From Verrucomicrobiia bacterium (GTDB lineage Bacteria > Verrucomicrobiota > Verrucomicrobiia > Limisphaerales > JAJOIW01), in contig JAUIAG010000005.1 of assembly GCA_030425355.1 (NCBI GenBank), positions 1 through 49,612 on the forward strand: 49,612 nucleotides of DNA, in the 5' to 3' direction. Of the stretch, positions 1 to 9,282 are shown in pieces. The notes beneath the pieces were generated by a model, which had not been told where the DNA came from, did no database searches, and saw nothing but the letters and a program-made list of their open reading frames with translations. How positions within the stretch are numbered: the stretch's first letter is position 1; each line of letters begins with the position of its first letter. Position numbers and translations under genes: made by a program.

Positions 1-2
1 CC

Positions 3-908
3 GTCTGCAAAACCGGAACGGCGGAGAGTCTGTGCCGTCGCCATGTCCTGGCGGGGACGATCAGTTTTTTCTGCCCTCACTGTGGAGGCCGCTGTAATGA
101 CCCCGAGTCCGGCGACGAAGCCGGTGAGGAATCCGGCCGTTCGGGCCAGGGGTACCGAAATGCCGGACGGACGGCTCATTCCGCAGCGCAGCATGATACC
201 TTCTCCTCATGGTTATGGGCGTCGATAGGCTATCCGGTAAGCACACTGGAAGGACGGGTGACCATGGCCGGCGGATTCATCATGGCGCTCATCTATGGCG
301 CGGCCATGTTTGTGATGAGTTTTGCCCCTCTGATTGGCGCAATTGGGTCCCTTCTCCTTTTTCTGATGTTTGGCGGCTATTTTATCGGCTTTCTCAAAGC
401 TGTGGTGATGAACGGAATTCGAGGGGAGGACAGGATTGACTGGCCTGATATTTCGGATATCGGCGAGCTGAGCGGCAACTGCTTCAGGGTGGGCATACTT
501 GTCCTCATGTGCTTTTTCCCGATGATTCTCTGGCTCATCCTCATGCCCGAGGACAGCGGGGTCATCTACGCGCTTGGCAATTACTCACTGATGGCCATCG
601 GACTTTTTGTGTTTCCCATGGGTTTTCTGGCCTTCACGCTGTACGACACCTTCGCTGTCCTCAGTCCATCCTTCCTGCTTCCTTCCATTTTCCGCGTCTT
701 TGGCGACTATCTTCTGGTCTGGCTGATTGCCGTGGTTGGCAATGTCATCCAGTTTGCATCGGACTTTCTCATTTCCCGATTCCTCGGAGATTTCGCCGCA
801 TGGGGCATCGGGATCATGCTGGCGCTTTACTTCTACGTCATCGTGTTCCGGGCACTGGGATTTCTCTACTTCTACAACGAGGATCGACTCTCCTGGGAGG
901 CATTATAG
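3..908 (+). CDS. Zinc-ribbon multi-pass membrane protein (5' partial)
   Basis: The reading frame is open from the left edge to the TAG at 906-908, so the start lies outside the window; an internal ATG at 258 would drop the zinc ribbon. The first visible residues carry C11-x2-H14 then C24-x2-C27-x3-C31, a small B-box-like zinc-binding module. A polar linker rich in Gly, Ser and Glu follows, and from about residue 85 there are roughly five hydrophobic segments. The C-terminal part resembles DUF4013-like bacterial membrane proteins, and zinc ribbon plus multi-pass membrane domain is a common pairing in Verrucomicrobiota proteins of unknown role. No catalytic motif was seen. It is followed after 100 bases by the potassium channel on the same strand. 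Function unknown; the membrane location and the zinc site are the secure parts. Confidence 0.7.
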   Translation, partial: VCKTGTAESLCRRHVLAGTISFFCPHCGGRCNDPESGDEAGEESGRSGQGYRNAGRTAHSAAQHDTFSSWLWASIGYPVSTLEGRVTMAGGFIMALIYGAAMFVMSFAPLIGAIGSLLLFLMFGGYFIGFLKAVVMNGIRGEDRIDWPDISDIGELSGNCFRVGILVLMCFFPMILWLILMPEDSGVIYALGNYSLMAIGLFVFPMGFLAFTLYDTFAVLSPSFLLPSIFRVFGDYLLVWLIAVVGNVIQFASDFLISRFLGDFAAWGIGIMLALYFYVIVFRALGFLYFYNEDRLSWEAL

Positions 909-1008
909 CCGACTGGACCACCCGCGCATTCCACCTGCAAAAGACTGTTTGAAATCTGTCGCCCCGATGTAAACTCTCCGGAACGGATCCAGAACCAGAC
1001 CGGATGAA

Positions 1009-2064
1009 GTGAAGAAGACGAACCGACAGCTGACCCTCGGCCTTTTCATGTTTGCCCTGACTATCGGTGTCGGTTTCACCGGATACCGTCTGGCGGGCTG
1101 GCCGTCGCTGGATTCACTTTACATGGTGATCATCACCATCTTCGGGGTGGGCTACGGTGAAGTCCATCAGCTCAGCCCCGAGCTGAAAATTTTCACCTCG
1201 ATATTTATCATAGTCGGATGCACCAGCCTCATATACACCGTCGGTGCTTTCATCAACTGGCTGACAGAAGGACAGCTGCAGGATTATCTCGGAAGAAGAA
1301 GAATGGACAGGGAAATCAGTAATCTCGAAAATCACGTGGTGATTTGCGGCTATGGCCGGGTTGGCCAGATGCTGGCGGACCATCTCAGCGAGGCGGACCG
1401 GACCTTTGTCATCATCGACAAGGACAGCCGGCAGGTCGAGAGCATCCTCGAACAGGATTATCTCTTCATCGAGGGGGATGCCACAGAGGAGACCGTGCTG
1501 CAGAAGGCGAGAGTTGACAAGGCATCGGTGGTGGCGACGGTGCTGCCCAATGACGCCGCGAATGTCTTTATCGTTCTCAGTTGCCGGGCCCTGAACCCCC
1601 GACTCACCATCATCGCCCGCGCCAATCAGACATCCAGCGAAGCCAAGCTCAAACAGGCCGGCACCGACAAGGTCGTCATGCCCGCCACCATCGGTGCCCA
1701 GCGGATCGCCAACATCGTCCTCCGTCCCAATGCAAGGGAGATTCTGGAAAAGGACCTCAGTGACAATATTTTCATCGAGGGACTGGCCGACATCGGCCTC
1801 GAGATCGATGAAATTCCAGTGGCCGAGGGATCGGAAATCGTCGGGCAGACACTAAGAGGAATTGAAGCCGAAGGCGGGTATTCATTTATAGTTATCGCCA
1901 TACGCAAGGCCGACCGCTCGACCATAGTCCGCCCATCGATGGACATCCGTCTCGAATCCGGTGACTGTCTTATCATCATGACCCACATCGGAGCGGATCC
2001 CTCTTTTCGGCGGGCCGTGCGCCGCAATCGGGCTGACCTGCGCTACCGCGGTGCCAGTCACTGA
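1009..2064 (+). CDS. Two-TM potassium channel with RCK (TrkA-N/TrkA-C) domain
   Basis: A 351-residue ion channel subunit. Two hydrophobic segments (about 8-28 and 60-85) flank a pore loop with GVGYGE at 46-51. A cytoplasmic Rossmann RCK domain begins with GYGRVG at 114-119, with an acidic residue ending beta-2 (IIDKD) typical of NAD-binding TrkA-N. A TrkA-C domain fills the last 90 residues (from about 260), with the usual GxTL-like strand. The architecture matches MthK-type ligand-gated K+ channels, which form tetramers in the inner membrane. The start is GTG at 1009; the ATG at 1004 is out of frame and stops at once. The usual Thr of TVGYG is Gly here, so conductance or selectivity might differ. 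No partner gene is evident. Confidence 0.87.
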   Translation: MKKTNRQLTLGLFMFALTIGVGFTGYRLAGWPSLDSLYMVIITIFGVGYGEVHQLSPELKIFTSIFIIVGCTSLIYTVGAFINWLTEGQLQDYLGRRRMDREISNLENHVVICGYGRVGQMLADHLSEADRTFVIIDKDSRQVESILEQDYLFIEGDATEETVLQKARVDKASVVATVLPNDAANVFIVLSCRALNPRLTIIARANQTSSEAKLKQAGTDKVVMPATIGAQRIANIVLRPNAREILEKDLSDNIFIEGLADIGLEIDEIPVAEGSEIVGQTLRGIEAEGGYSFIVIAIRKADRSTIVRPSMDIRLESGDCLIIMTHIGADPSFRRAVRRNRADLRYRGASH

Positions 2065-2151
2065 GGTCCGTCGCCCACATCGCAGCCGTTCTCCATTTCG
2101 TCCACTTCCGATACTGCCAGAATTTATTTTTCGCTGCCTGAAACCGGTCTT

Positions 2152-5100
2152 ATGATGGGAATCATGTCAGCATCACCAGTCAATGCGGCACACAGGGCAT
2201 GTCGCGGGATCCGGGGAGTTTCCGGGGTGTCCGTCCTGCTCCTGCTTTTTTTCTGCATGGCAACGGGCCTGATCCGGGGCAATGCCGCTGAACCGGCTGC
2301 CATGGAGGCCATCGCAGGCCGGTTCGGGCAGAACGCCCTGGAATTCACCCGCCGCTACTGCATGGACTGTCATTCCGGTGAAAGGCCCAAGGCGAAGTTT
2401 GACATCTCTGTCTTTCAGAATGCCGCGGATGTTCGTGAAGGATCCGGATTGTGGGAGATTGCCGTGGAGATGGTGGAGAGTGGTGAGATGCCTCCAGAAG
2501 ACGAGCCACAGCCGTCCGGGGCGGAGCGTCAGGCCATGCTGGAATGGAGCCGGCTTTATTTTGATGCAGTCGCCGAAGCGGATGCCGGTGACCCGGGATT
2601 GGTTCTGGCGCGACGTCTGACCAACGCCGAGTGGGATAATGCCATTCGCGACCTGACCGGCGTCGACATCAGGCCGGCCCGCGATTTCCCGGTGGACAGT
2701 GCCAATCAGGCCGGCTTCAGCAATTCGGGCGAAGCGCTCTTCATGTCTCCCGGTCTGCTTCGCAAATACCTCGAAGCCTCCCGCGAGGTGGCTGATCATA
2801 TGGTCCTCACACCTGATGGCATTGAGTTCGCCGCGCACCCTGTGGTCAGCGACACCGATCGGGACAAATACTGTGTCCTGCGGATAGTGGATTTCTATCG
2901 GAGTCAGCCGGTGGAGATCGGTCCATACCTGCTGGCGGCCGCGCGTTTCGAAAGGGACGCGGACATGGCCGATCCCCGACCGGGGTCGACAGCGTCGATG
3001 GCGGAAAGAAATGGCCTCAGTCCGTCCTATCTCGAAAGAGTTCATCAGCTGTTGACCGGTCCGTGCGCAGATTACGGGGTGGTGCACGAACTGCAGAAGC
3101 GATGGAAGGCCCTTCCGCTGGCCGGTCCGGCGACAGATCGTGCCGCCCGGGAACTTGGTGACTGGGTTCTCAGCCTTCGTGAAAAGACCCGGCCTCAATT
3201 CGGATGGCTTCAGACCCGCGGCATCCATACCGGCTCCCAGTCCTTCGTGCTCTGGCGCAATAATCAGTATGCCCGCACCCGCCACCAGTTCGAACCTGAA
3301 CGATTTGGCGCCCTCGACGGACTCCTCGACCTTCCCCCTTCGCCGGAGGACGACACGGTTTTCGTTGAGGAATTCCGGCGTTTCTCAAGGGTGTTCCCCG
3401 ATCGCTTTCTGGTGATGGAGCGGGGACGTGAATACCTGCAGGATGGCCCCAGTGAAAATGAAGTGCGCGGCCGGTTCCTCAGTGCCGGATTCCATAACAT
3501 GATGGGGTTCTTCCGGGACGATTCACCCCTTTATGAACTCATTCTGGACGAGGATCAGCGGGCCGGGCTCGACCGCCTCTGGGACGAATTCGAAATGATA
3601 GCAAGGATCCGGGAGCGCCAGTTTTCTGGATTTCTGTGGTTCGAGCGGGCTGAGTCCGGATACATGAGAGACCCGGTTTTTGATTTCATCCGCCCTGAGG
3701 ACCGGAACGCCCTGAGTGAGTCGATGATTCAGCGACTGGCCGGTGTTTACCTCGCAAAGGCACAGTCCCGCGAGGCCCCTCCCGAGGCAGTGGCTGCCAT
3801 CGACATGTACTTCCATGACATCAACCAGCAGATCCGGAATGTTGAGAAAGCCCGGGCTTCTGCGGAGCCGCGACAGATTGAAGCCGCCATGGATATGGCA
3901 TCCCGCGCCTTCCGCCGTCCTCTCACCGACCGTCAGCGCAGCCGGATCCTCGGGTTCTACAGGTCGCTCAGAACGGACTACGGACTGGAACACGAGGACG
4001 CCATGCGCGACCTGGTTGTCAGTATCCTCATGGCACCGGAGTTCAACTACATATTCCTCGAACCGTCAGAAGACGGTGGTATCCATCCTTTGAACAGTTT
4101 CGAGCTGGCGACGCGATTGAGTTTTTTTCTCTGGAGCAGCCTGCCGGATCCTCCGCTTCTTGCTGCCGCAGCTGATGGGACACTCCTGGATCGGGCGGTG
4201 CTTCTTTCGCATGCCCGAAGGATGATGGATGATCCACGCATTCGCGGACTCGCCGAAGAATTCCTGGCGACATGGCTGGGCGTCCGCCGCTTTCAGAAAC
4301 ACAATGCTGTGGACCGGGATCGCTTCCCGTCCTTCACTGATTCCCTCCGCTCCGCAATGTACGAGGAACCGGTTCGCTTTTTCATCGATGCAGTGCAGCG
4401 CGACCTCCCGCTCACCGAATTCATACATGGAGATCACACACTGGTGAACCCCGTGCTTGCCGGACATTACCGGATGGAATACCCGGGTGCCGGCGGCGGA
4501 GAATGGGTGCGTGTTCCTGCCGGTGAAGCCGGTCGGGGAGGTATTCTGCCCATGGCGGCATTTCTGACGGCCAATTCGCCCGGGCTCCGAACCAGTCCGG
4601 TGAAAAGGGGTCACTGGGTTGCCAGTCGTGTGCTGGGCGAGCATATCCCGGCCCCGCCCCCGGATGTTCCGGATCTGCCGGAGGACGAGTCCGGGCTGGG
4701 GGATTTGACCCTGGCACAGGCTCTGGCACGCCACCGCGACCACCCGAACTGCGCGGCCTGCCACCAGCGGTTCGATGCACTCGGACTGGTTTTTGAAAAT
4801 TTCGGACCAGTCGGAGAATTCAGAACGCGTGACCTCGGTGACCGCCCTGTGTCGACCACGGTCACCTTTCCTGACGGATCAGCCGGAGAAGGTCTGGAAG
4901 GATTGAGACATTATCTCGCCAGCAGTCGTCGTGGGGAATTTGAAAACAGTTTCACCCGGCAGTTGATGGCCTATGCCCTGGGGCGGTCGCTGATTCTATC
5001 CGATGGCCCGGTGATTCGCGGAATTCTCGAGGACATAAACGGGGATGGATTCAAAACCAGAGCACTGATCGAGCAGATAATCCTCAGTCCGCAGTTTCTG

Positions 5101-5163
5101 AACAAGCGGGACGCCGATCCGGTCCAGGAAAGTGGCCGTAAGCCCCCCGGCACTTCGGGATGA
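2152..5163 (+). CDS. DUF1592/DUF1588/DUF1595 planctomycete-type cytochrome c protein
   Basis: A 1003-residue exported protein. A long hydrophobic segment (about 27-40) after a basic N-terminus ends in a plausible cleavage site near NAAEP. A CMDCH haem-c site lies at 70-74 and a second CxxCH (CAACH) near 867-871. Between them are the DUF1587, DUF1595 and DUF1592 blocks (ATRLSFFLW near 650), then DUF1588 (RTSPVKRG), and DUF1585 at the C-terminus (RQLMAYALGR). This order is characteristic of large cytochrome-like proteins of Planctomycetes and Verrucomicrobia, usually encoded with a DUF1552 protein, as here two genes downstream. The biochemical role is not established; periplasmic electron transfer linked to polymer degradation is often suggested. 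ATG codons at 2152, 2155 and 2164 are all possible starts. Confidence 0.9.
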   Translation: MMGIMSASPVNAAHRACRGIRGVSGVSVLLLLFFCMATGLIRGNAAEPAAMEAIAGRFGQNALEFTRRYCMDCHSGERPKAKFDISVFQNAADVREGSGLWEIAVEMVESGEMPPEDEPQPSGAERQAMLEWSRLYFDAVAEADAGDPGLVLARRLTNAEWDNAIRDLTGVDIRPARDFPVDSANQAGFSNSGEALFMSPGLLRKYLEASREVADHMVLTPDGIEFAAHPVVSDTDRDKYCVLRIVDFYRSQPVEIGPYLLAAARFERDADMADPRPGSTASMAERNGLSPSYLERVHQLLTGPCADYGVVHELQKRWKALPLAGPATDRAARELGDWVLSLREKTRPQFGWLQTRGIHTGSQSFVLWRNNQYARTRHQFEPERFGALDGLLDLPPSPEDDTVFVEEFRRFSRVFPDRFLVMERGREYLQDGPSENEVRGRFLSAGFHNMMGFFRDDSPLYELILDEDQRAGLDRLWDEFEMIARIRERQFSGFLWFERAESGYMRDPVFDFIRPEDRNALSESMIQRLAGVYLAKAQSREAPPEAVAAIDMYFHDINQQIRNVEKARASAEPRQIEAAMDMASRAFRRPLTDRQRSRILGFYRSLRTDYGLEHEDAMRDLVVSILMAPEFNYIFLEPSEDGGIHPLNSFELATRLSFFLWSSLPDPPLLAAAADGTLLDRAVLLSHARRMMDDPRIRGLAEEFLATWLGVRRFQKHNAVDRDRFPSFTDSLRSAMYEEPVRFFIDAVQRDLPLTEFIHGDHTLVNPVLAGHYRMEYPGAGGGEWVRVPAGEAGRGGILPMAAFLTANSPGLRTSPVKRGHWVASRVLGEHIPAPPPDVPDLPEDESGLGDLTLAQALARHRDHPNCAACHQRFDALGLVFENFGPVGEFRTRDLGDRPVSTTVTFPDGSAGEGLEGLRHYLASSRRGEFENSFTRQLMAYALGRSLILSDGPVIRGILEDINGDGFKTRALIEQIILSPQFLNKRDADPVQESGRKPPGTSG

Positions 5164-5208
5164 ACCGGGCCCTGCAGTTTTTTCAGAGGATTCCGCTTAT
5201 CCGGATAA

Positions 5209-5745
5209 ATGAAGGATTTCCGAGTCTACTACCGGGCGCCATGGGGAGTTCGAGTCTGGCTGATAACCGGCATGTGCCTCGTCATGCAGGGCGTCATCTG
5301 CGCGGTAATATTTCTCAATGAAGAAGTGAGGGCTGAAGCTCCCTTCAGTCCGATGGTCTTCGTCGGCCTGTTGATTCTGATGAATCTCACCATGATACCG
5401 TTTCTGGTGCGCGGGTATGAAATTTCAGCTGACGGACTGAAGATCTATCGGGGAGGGTGGGTAAAACGATACTCATTCTTCACTCTCACCTCTGCATGGC
5501 ATGACCCTCATGCGATTTCGTGGTCCATGAAGATCATTGGCAATGACGGTTACATGGCCATGCATGGATCCTTCCGGAACAGAAAGCTGGGAAAATACCA
5601 TGCCTTTTTGACAGACGGTGCCCGTGCCGTGGTGCTGGAATTTGCTGACAGAAAGGTTGTGATCAGCCCTGATTCACCGGAGCAATTCCTCGAATCACTG
5701 GAGGTTGTTCTTCATCGGTCCCTCACGCCGCGCCAGGGACACTGA
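5209..5745 (+). CDS. PH-domain membrane protein (bPH_5-like)
   Basis: A 178-residue protein with two transmembrane helices (about 14-36 and 48-68) followed by a soluble domain of about 105 residues. The domain starts with YEISADGLKIYRGG and ends with a pattern around VVISPDSPEQFLESL. That is the usual look of bacterial PH-like domains, where the closing segment is a SPDdpe-F-e-L helix. It is predicted to sit at the inner membrane with the PH fold outside the bilayer. It lies 45 bases after the DUF1592 gene and about 100 before the DUF1552 gene on the same strand, so it is probably cotranscribed with that pair, although PH proteins are not a usual member of it. Exact function unknown. Confidence 0.7.
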   Translation: MKDFRVYYRAPWGVRVWLITGMCLVMQGVICAVIFLNEEVRAEAPFSPMVFVGLLILMNLTMIPFLVRGYEISADGLKIYRGGWVKRYSFFTLTSAWHDPHAISWSMKIIGNDGYMAMHGSFRNRKLGKYHAFLTDGARAVVLEFADRKVVISPDSPEQFLESLEVVLHRSLTPRQGH

Positions 5746-5844
5746 TTTTTTCGTGCTTCTCTGTGTCATCGGGCTAGAATGAGGGCAGTAAGCACCAGAA
5801 CCTTCAACCGCAGGAGCCACAGGCTTGTGGAGTGGACAGCGAAC

Positions 5845-7185
5845 ATGAAGACATCAGATAAAAAGGCCGGAGAACTTTGGCGCCACCGTATGTCGCGCCG
5901 GACACTGCTCAGGGGCGCCGGAGTCGCATTGACCCTTCCGTGGATGGAATCCGTGAATGTTTTCGGGACGACCGGTCCTGCCGAAGCACCCCGCCGGTTT
6001 GCCACGCTCTTCATGGGCTGCGGCGTCAATTATCATCACTGGTGGGCAAAGGGCGGGGGGGCCACCATGGAACTCGGAAGGTCGCTCGAGCCCCTGGCCA
6101 ATGTCCGCTCCAAGCTGAATGTCATCAACGGGCTGTTCAATAAATCGGCAGTCGGTGTCGGCATCCACCCCGGGCAGACCGGCAACATCCTCAGTGGAGC
6201 CGCACTCCAGAAGGGGGCCGTCCTCAGTGGCGGTATTTCCATGGATCAGGCTCTGGCAAATCACTTCGCCAGCCAGACTCTGCAGCCCAGCATGGTCCTG
6301 GGCTGCGAGGAACCGACCACCGGGTATCACGAAACCAATTTCAGCCTCGCCTACAGCTCGCACATCTCATGGCAGAGTTCGACATCGCCGGTCCCGCTTG
6401 AAATTTATCCATCGCTGGCTTTCGACGCCCTTTTCAATAATCGGGGGAACCTCAGGAATATCAGTGTCCTCGACCGGATCATGGATCAGGCAAAGGACCT
6501 CTCGAGGCGCGTCTCCGCCACCGACAAATCCAAACTCGACGAATACCTCACCAGCGTCCGGGAGGTCGAAAAAGACGTGGAGCGCATGCGTTCCACCCGA
6601 TCCAGAGCCGAGGAACAATCCAGAAAAACCGGCAAACCCGCCCTGTCGATGAAACGGCCGGAGAATGGCCTCCCTGAAGACCTGCGGGAACACATGAAGC
6701 TCATGTGCGATATCATCGCTCTCGGATTCCAGACCGACAAAACCCGGGTCGCCACCCTGCTTCTCTGCCGCGATCTTTCCGGCCTTTACTATCCCTTCCT
6801 GAATGTCAGGAGCGCTCACCACGGTGCCTCACACAGCGATACCTCCGAGGACTATCACAGGATCTGTCACTTTTACGTCAGCCAGCTCGCCTACCTTGCC
6901 GAAAAGCTCGATTCGATGCCGGAAGGTGAGGGCACCGTGCTCGATAACAGCTGCCTGATGTTCCTCTCCAACATGTGGTCGGGATCGCGTCACGACAGCA
7001 CCAGGGTGCCGCTGCTGCAGGTCGGAGGGCTCTCGGGATCCCTCCGCACCGGCCGGGTTCTGGACTACACCGACGCCGGGGATGACAACCGGAAGCTCTG
7101 CAGCCTCTATCTTTCCATCATGGACCGCATGGGACTTGAGATGGACAGCTTCGGGGACGCCTCACAACGCCTCCAGCATCTCTGA
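5845..7185 (+). CDS. DUF1552 domain protein with Tat-type leader
   Basis: About 446 residues. MSRRTLLRGAGVAL is a twin-arginine export leader near the N-terminus. The mature part shows DUF1552 hallmarks: LFMGCGVNYHHWW, GIHPGQTGNILSG, SMDQALANHF, and a late SHSDTSEDYHRICHFY stretch. DUF1552 proteins are distantly related to DUF1501/sulfatase-like enzymes and occur next to DUF1592 cytochromes; the molecular role is unproven. ATG codons exist at 5779, 5845 and 5890. The earliest would put more than 35 residues ahead of the twin-arginine motif, so 5845 is chosen, with 5890 nearly as likely. The neighbouring DUF1592 gene makes a joint periplasmic function likely. Confidence 0.88.
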   Translation: MKTSDKKAGELWRHRMSRRTLLRGAGVALTLPWMESVNVFGTTGPAEAPRRFATLFMGCGVNYHHWWAKGGGATMELGRSLEPLANVRSKLNVINGLFNKSAVGVGIHPGQTGNILSGAALQKGAVLSGGISMDQALANHFASQTLQPSMVLGCEEPTTGYHETNFSLAYSSHISWQSSTSPVPLEIYPSLAFDALFNNRGNLRNISVLDRIMDQAKDLSRRVSATDKSKLDEYLTSVREVEKDVERMRSTRSRAEEQSRKTGKPALSMKRPENGLPEDLREHMKLMCDIIALGFQTDKTRVATLLLCRDLSGLYYPFLNVRSAHHGASHSDTSEDYHRICHFYVSQLAYLAEKLDSMPEGEGTVLDNSCLMFLSNMWSGSRHDSTRVPLLQVGGLSGSLRTGRVLDYTDAGDDNRKLCSLYLSIMDRMGLEMDSFGDASQRLQHL

Positions 7186-7308
7186 CGCGCCCGTTCCTCC
7201 GGGTTCCCGGTTCGGTGTCCGGTTCGCCGCAGCTGAACCCCGTGGACATTCCGGCAGATTTCAATCATGCGTGGCCCCGACGGGCCGTGGCATTTCCCGT
7301 ATTCCACT

Positions 7309-9279
7309 ATGAGACAATTGATTCCCGCCCTTGTGGCCCTGTTTTTCCTCGCCGGTGATGCCCGGGCACAGCTTTGGTTCCCGTCGGCCTCGGGACTTTA
7401 TGTCGAGGTTGGCGATCAGGGATTCCGAATCCTGGAATCCGACTTCACATCGGATCGATGGGGGCTCAAGCCTCCCGGAGAGGTGAGGGCGGCACTGCTT
7501 CATTCCCGCAGCCGCACAGCTGTGGCCAATGGCGATCACCTTCAGTCCCTCGGACCCGGAGCGCTCATCCTTGCACCCGCCGATGCCCGGGCATTTCTCA
7601 CTGGAACCGGGCAATACTGGGAAGGCCGACTCAATGCTCATTTCCACGATTATGCCTGTCAGGCCACCGACGTCCCCACCGCTGACCTTCCAGTAAATCA
7701 GTGGATGAATGACGGCGATTCGCTGCGCATGGAAGGGCTGCCGGTGACCATACAGGCCATCGCGACTCCCGGACCACAGCCCGACGGAATGTCCTACCTT
7801 CTGGTCCACGACAACTCCGGGGAGCGCTGGCTCTTCTCCGGCGACCTCCTCTTCGACGACGGGCGGATTGATGCCCTTTATCTTTTTCAGGACGCCATTC
7901 CGGAGGCCGGACTCCGCGGCTATCATGGATATGCCGGGAGGCTCGCGGGACTCCTCGAAAGTGTCCGGCTGCTTTCATCGATCCCATCAGACCGGCACTT
8001 TTCGAGCCGTGGTGAACTGGATTCTTCCACGGGCGACCCTCTTGATACTGTCGCGAAGAGGGTCCTTGGACTCTACCGCAACTACCTTTCCAGCTCGGCA
8101 TTGCACTGGTATTTCGGGGACAGGTTTCTCAAAGGGAGCTTCGGGCGACTGGGCGGCTCGGACCCCGAACCGGCGGCCCCGAACTTCACTCGCTTCGAGG
8201 ACCGTCCGGCATGGGTCCTGTCGATGGGCACCAGCCGGATCATCCAGTCCGGCAGCGGCAGGGTTTTCCTCCTGGACTGCGGTAACTACCGCGTCACCGA
8301 TTTCATCGACAAGCTCATGGAAACGGGAACCATCAATGGTGTGGACGGAATTTTTGTGACGCATTACCACGACGACCACACCGATCATGTCAATGCTGCA
8401 AGCCTCAAATACGACTGCGATGTCTATTGCCTGCGGGAATATGCCGACGTACTGGCCAATCCCGCTGCCTACCGGCTTCCCTGTCTCACTGCCAACCCGA
8501 TCGAAAGATTGAGAGTCGTCGAAGACGGCTACCGCATGGAGTGGGAGGAATTTGTCTTCACCTTCCACTTTTTTCCGGGGCAGACGTGGTATCACGGGGC
8601 GCTGCTGGCTCATCTCAGGGATGATCCGGAGCAGGCTGTGCTTTTTGCCGGGGACGCCTTCACCCCCAGTGGACTTGATGATTACTGCACATGGAACCGG
8701 AACCTTCTCAATCCTGATGCCTCGACTCCCGATGCTTCCGGATATTTCCAGTGCCTGTCCCTGATTCTCAACTACAACCGTAATATCCCCGGATATCCCG
8801 GTCTGCCTCTCATGGTAGCCAATCAGCATGTCGATCCGGTTTTCGAGATCGGCGAGGACCGGATTGTCGGCCTCATGGAAAAGCTCGGCGACCGCGTCGC
8901 AATGCTTTCCTCACTGACTGCCTCCCATGTCCCCGCCCTGGGACTGGATCCATACTGGTTCACGCTCCACCCGTATATTCAGGAGTCCCAACCCGGAGCC
9001 GAATTCACCATCCGGCCCGTCATTCAGTCATCCAGTCTTCCGGACGGAAGCCGGAAGGCCACCGTCCGGCTCAATTTCCCTCAGCCATTTGGAATATCGC
9101 CGGTCGAGTTCGAGCTGTCGCGGGACGGAGATTCCTTTTCGGCAAAACCCATGAAATGGCAGGTGCCCCCCACGGTGCCTGATGGAGTATATCCAGTCAC
9201 CGCTTCCATTGCCCTGGAGGGACCGAGCCCACTGCGCAGCCTGCACCATGCCGAAGCGCTGATCCACATCCGTCATTGA
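7309..9279 (+). CDS. Secreted protein with two metallo-beta-lactamase-fold domains
   Basis: About 656 residues starting at ATG 7309, which gives a clean signal peptide ending in DARAQ; an ATG 42 bases earlier adds a non-signal tail. The C-terminal half holds an intact MBL metal site: THYHDDHTDH at about 352-361, a later His in QTWYHGA, and the metal-bridging Asp in FAGDAFTPSG. The N-terminal half looks like a second, degenerate copy of the fold: HSRSRT stands where HxHxDH is expected, followed by LILAPADARAF and a WLFSGDLLFDDG strand. The tail (about 560-656) is beta-rich and may be a small accessory domain. The substrate is unknown; the extracytoplasmic hydrolase role is inferred from the fold. 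Its last codons are partly duplicated at 13823-13879. Confidence 0.82.
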   Translation: MRQLIPALVALFFLAGDARAQLWFPSASGLYVEVGDQGFRILESDFTSDRWGLKPPGEVRAALLHSRSRTAVANGDHLQSLGPGALILAPADARAFLTGTGQYWEGRLNAHFHDYACQATDVPTADLPVNQWMNDGDSLRMEGLPVTIQAIATPGPQPDGMSYLLVHDNSGERWLFSGDLLFDDGRIDALYLFQDAIPEAGLRGYHGYAGRLAGLLESVRLLSSIPSDRHFSSRGELDSSTGDPLDTVAKRVLGLYRNYLSSSALHWYFGDRFLKGSFGRLGGSDPEPAAPNFTRFEDRPAWVLSMGTSRIIQSGSGRVFLLDCGNYRVTDFIDKLMETGTINGVDGIFVTHYHDDHTDHVNAASLKYDCDVYCLREYADVLANPAAYRLPCLTANPIERLRVVEDGYRMEWEEFVFTFHFFPGQTWYHGALLAHLRDDPEQAVLFAGDAFTPSGLDDYCTWNRNLLNPDASTPDASGYFQCLSLILNYNRNIPGYPGLPLMVANQHVDPVFEIGEDRIVGLMEKLGDRVAMLSSLTASHVPALGLDPYWFTLHPYIQESQPGAEFTIRPVIQSSSLPDGSRKATVRLNFPQPFGISPVEFELSRDGDSFSAKPMKWQVPPTVPDGVYPVTASIALEGPSPLRSLHHAEALIHIRH

Positions 9280-9282
9280 AAG
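9232..9282 (+). repeat. Left copy of the MBL 3'-end duplication
   Basis: The last codons of the MBL-fold gene plus its stop. They match 13823-13879 with four substitutions and one 6-base in-frame insertion. The two copies bracket the whole toxin/antitoxin island. Confidence 0.75.
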
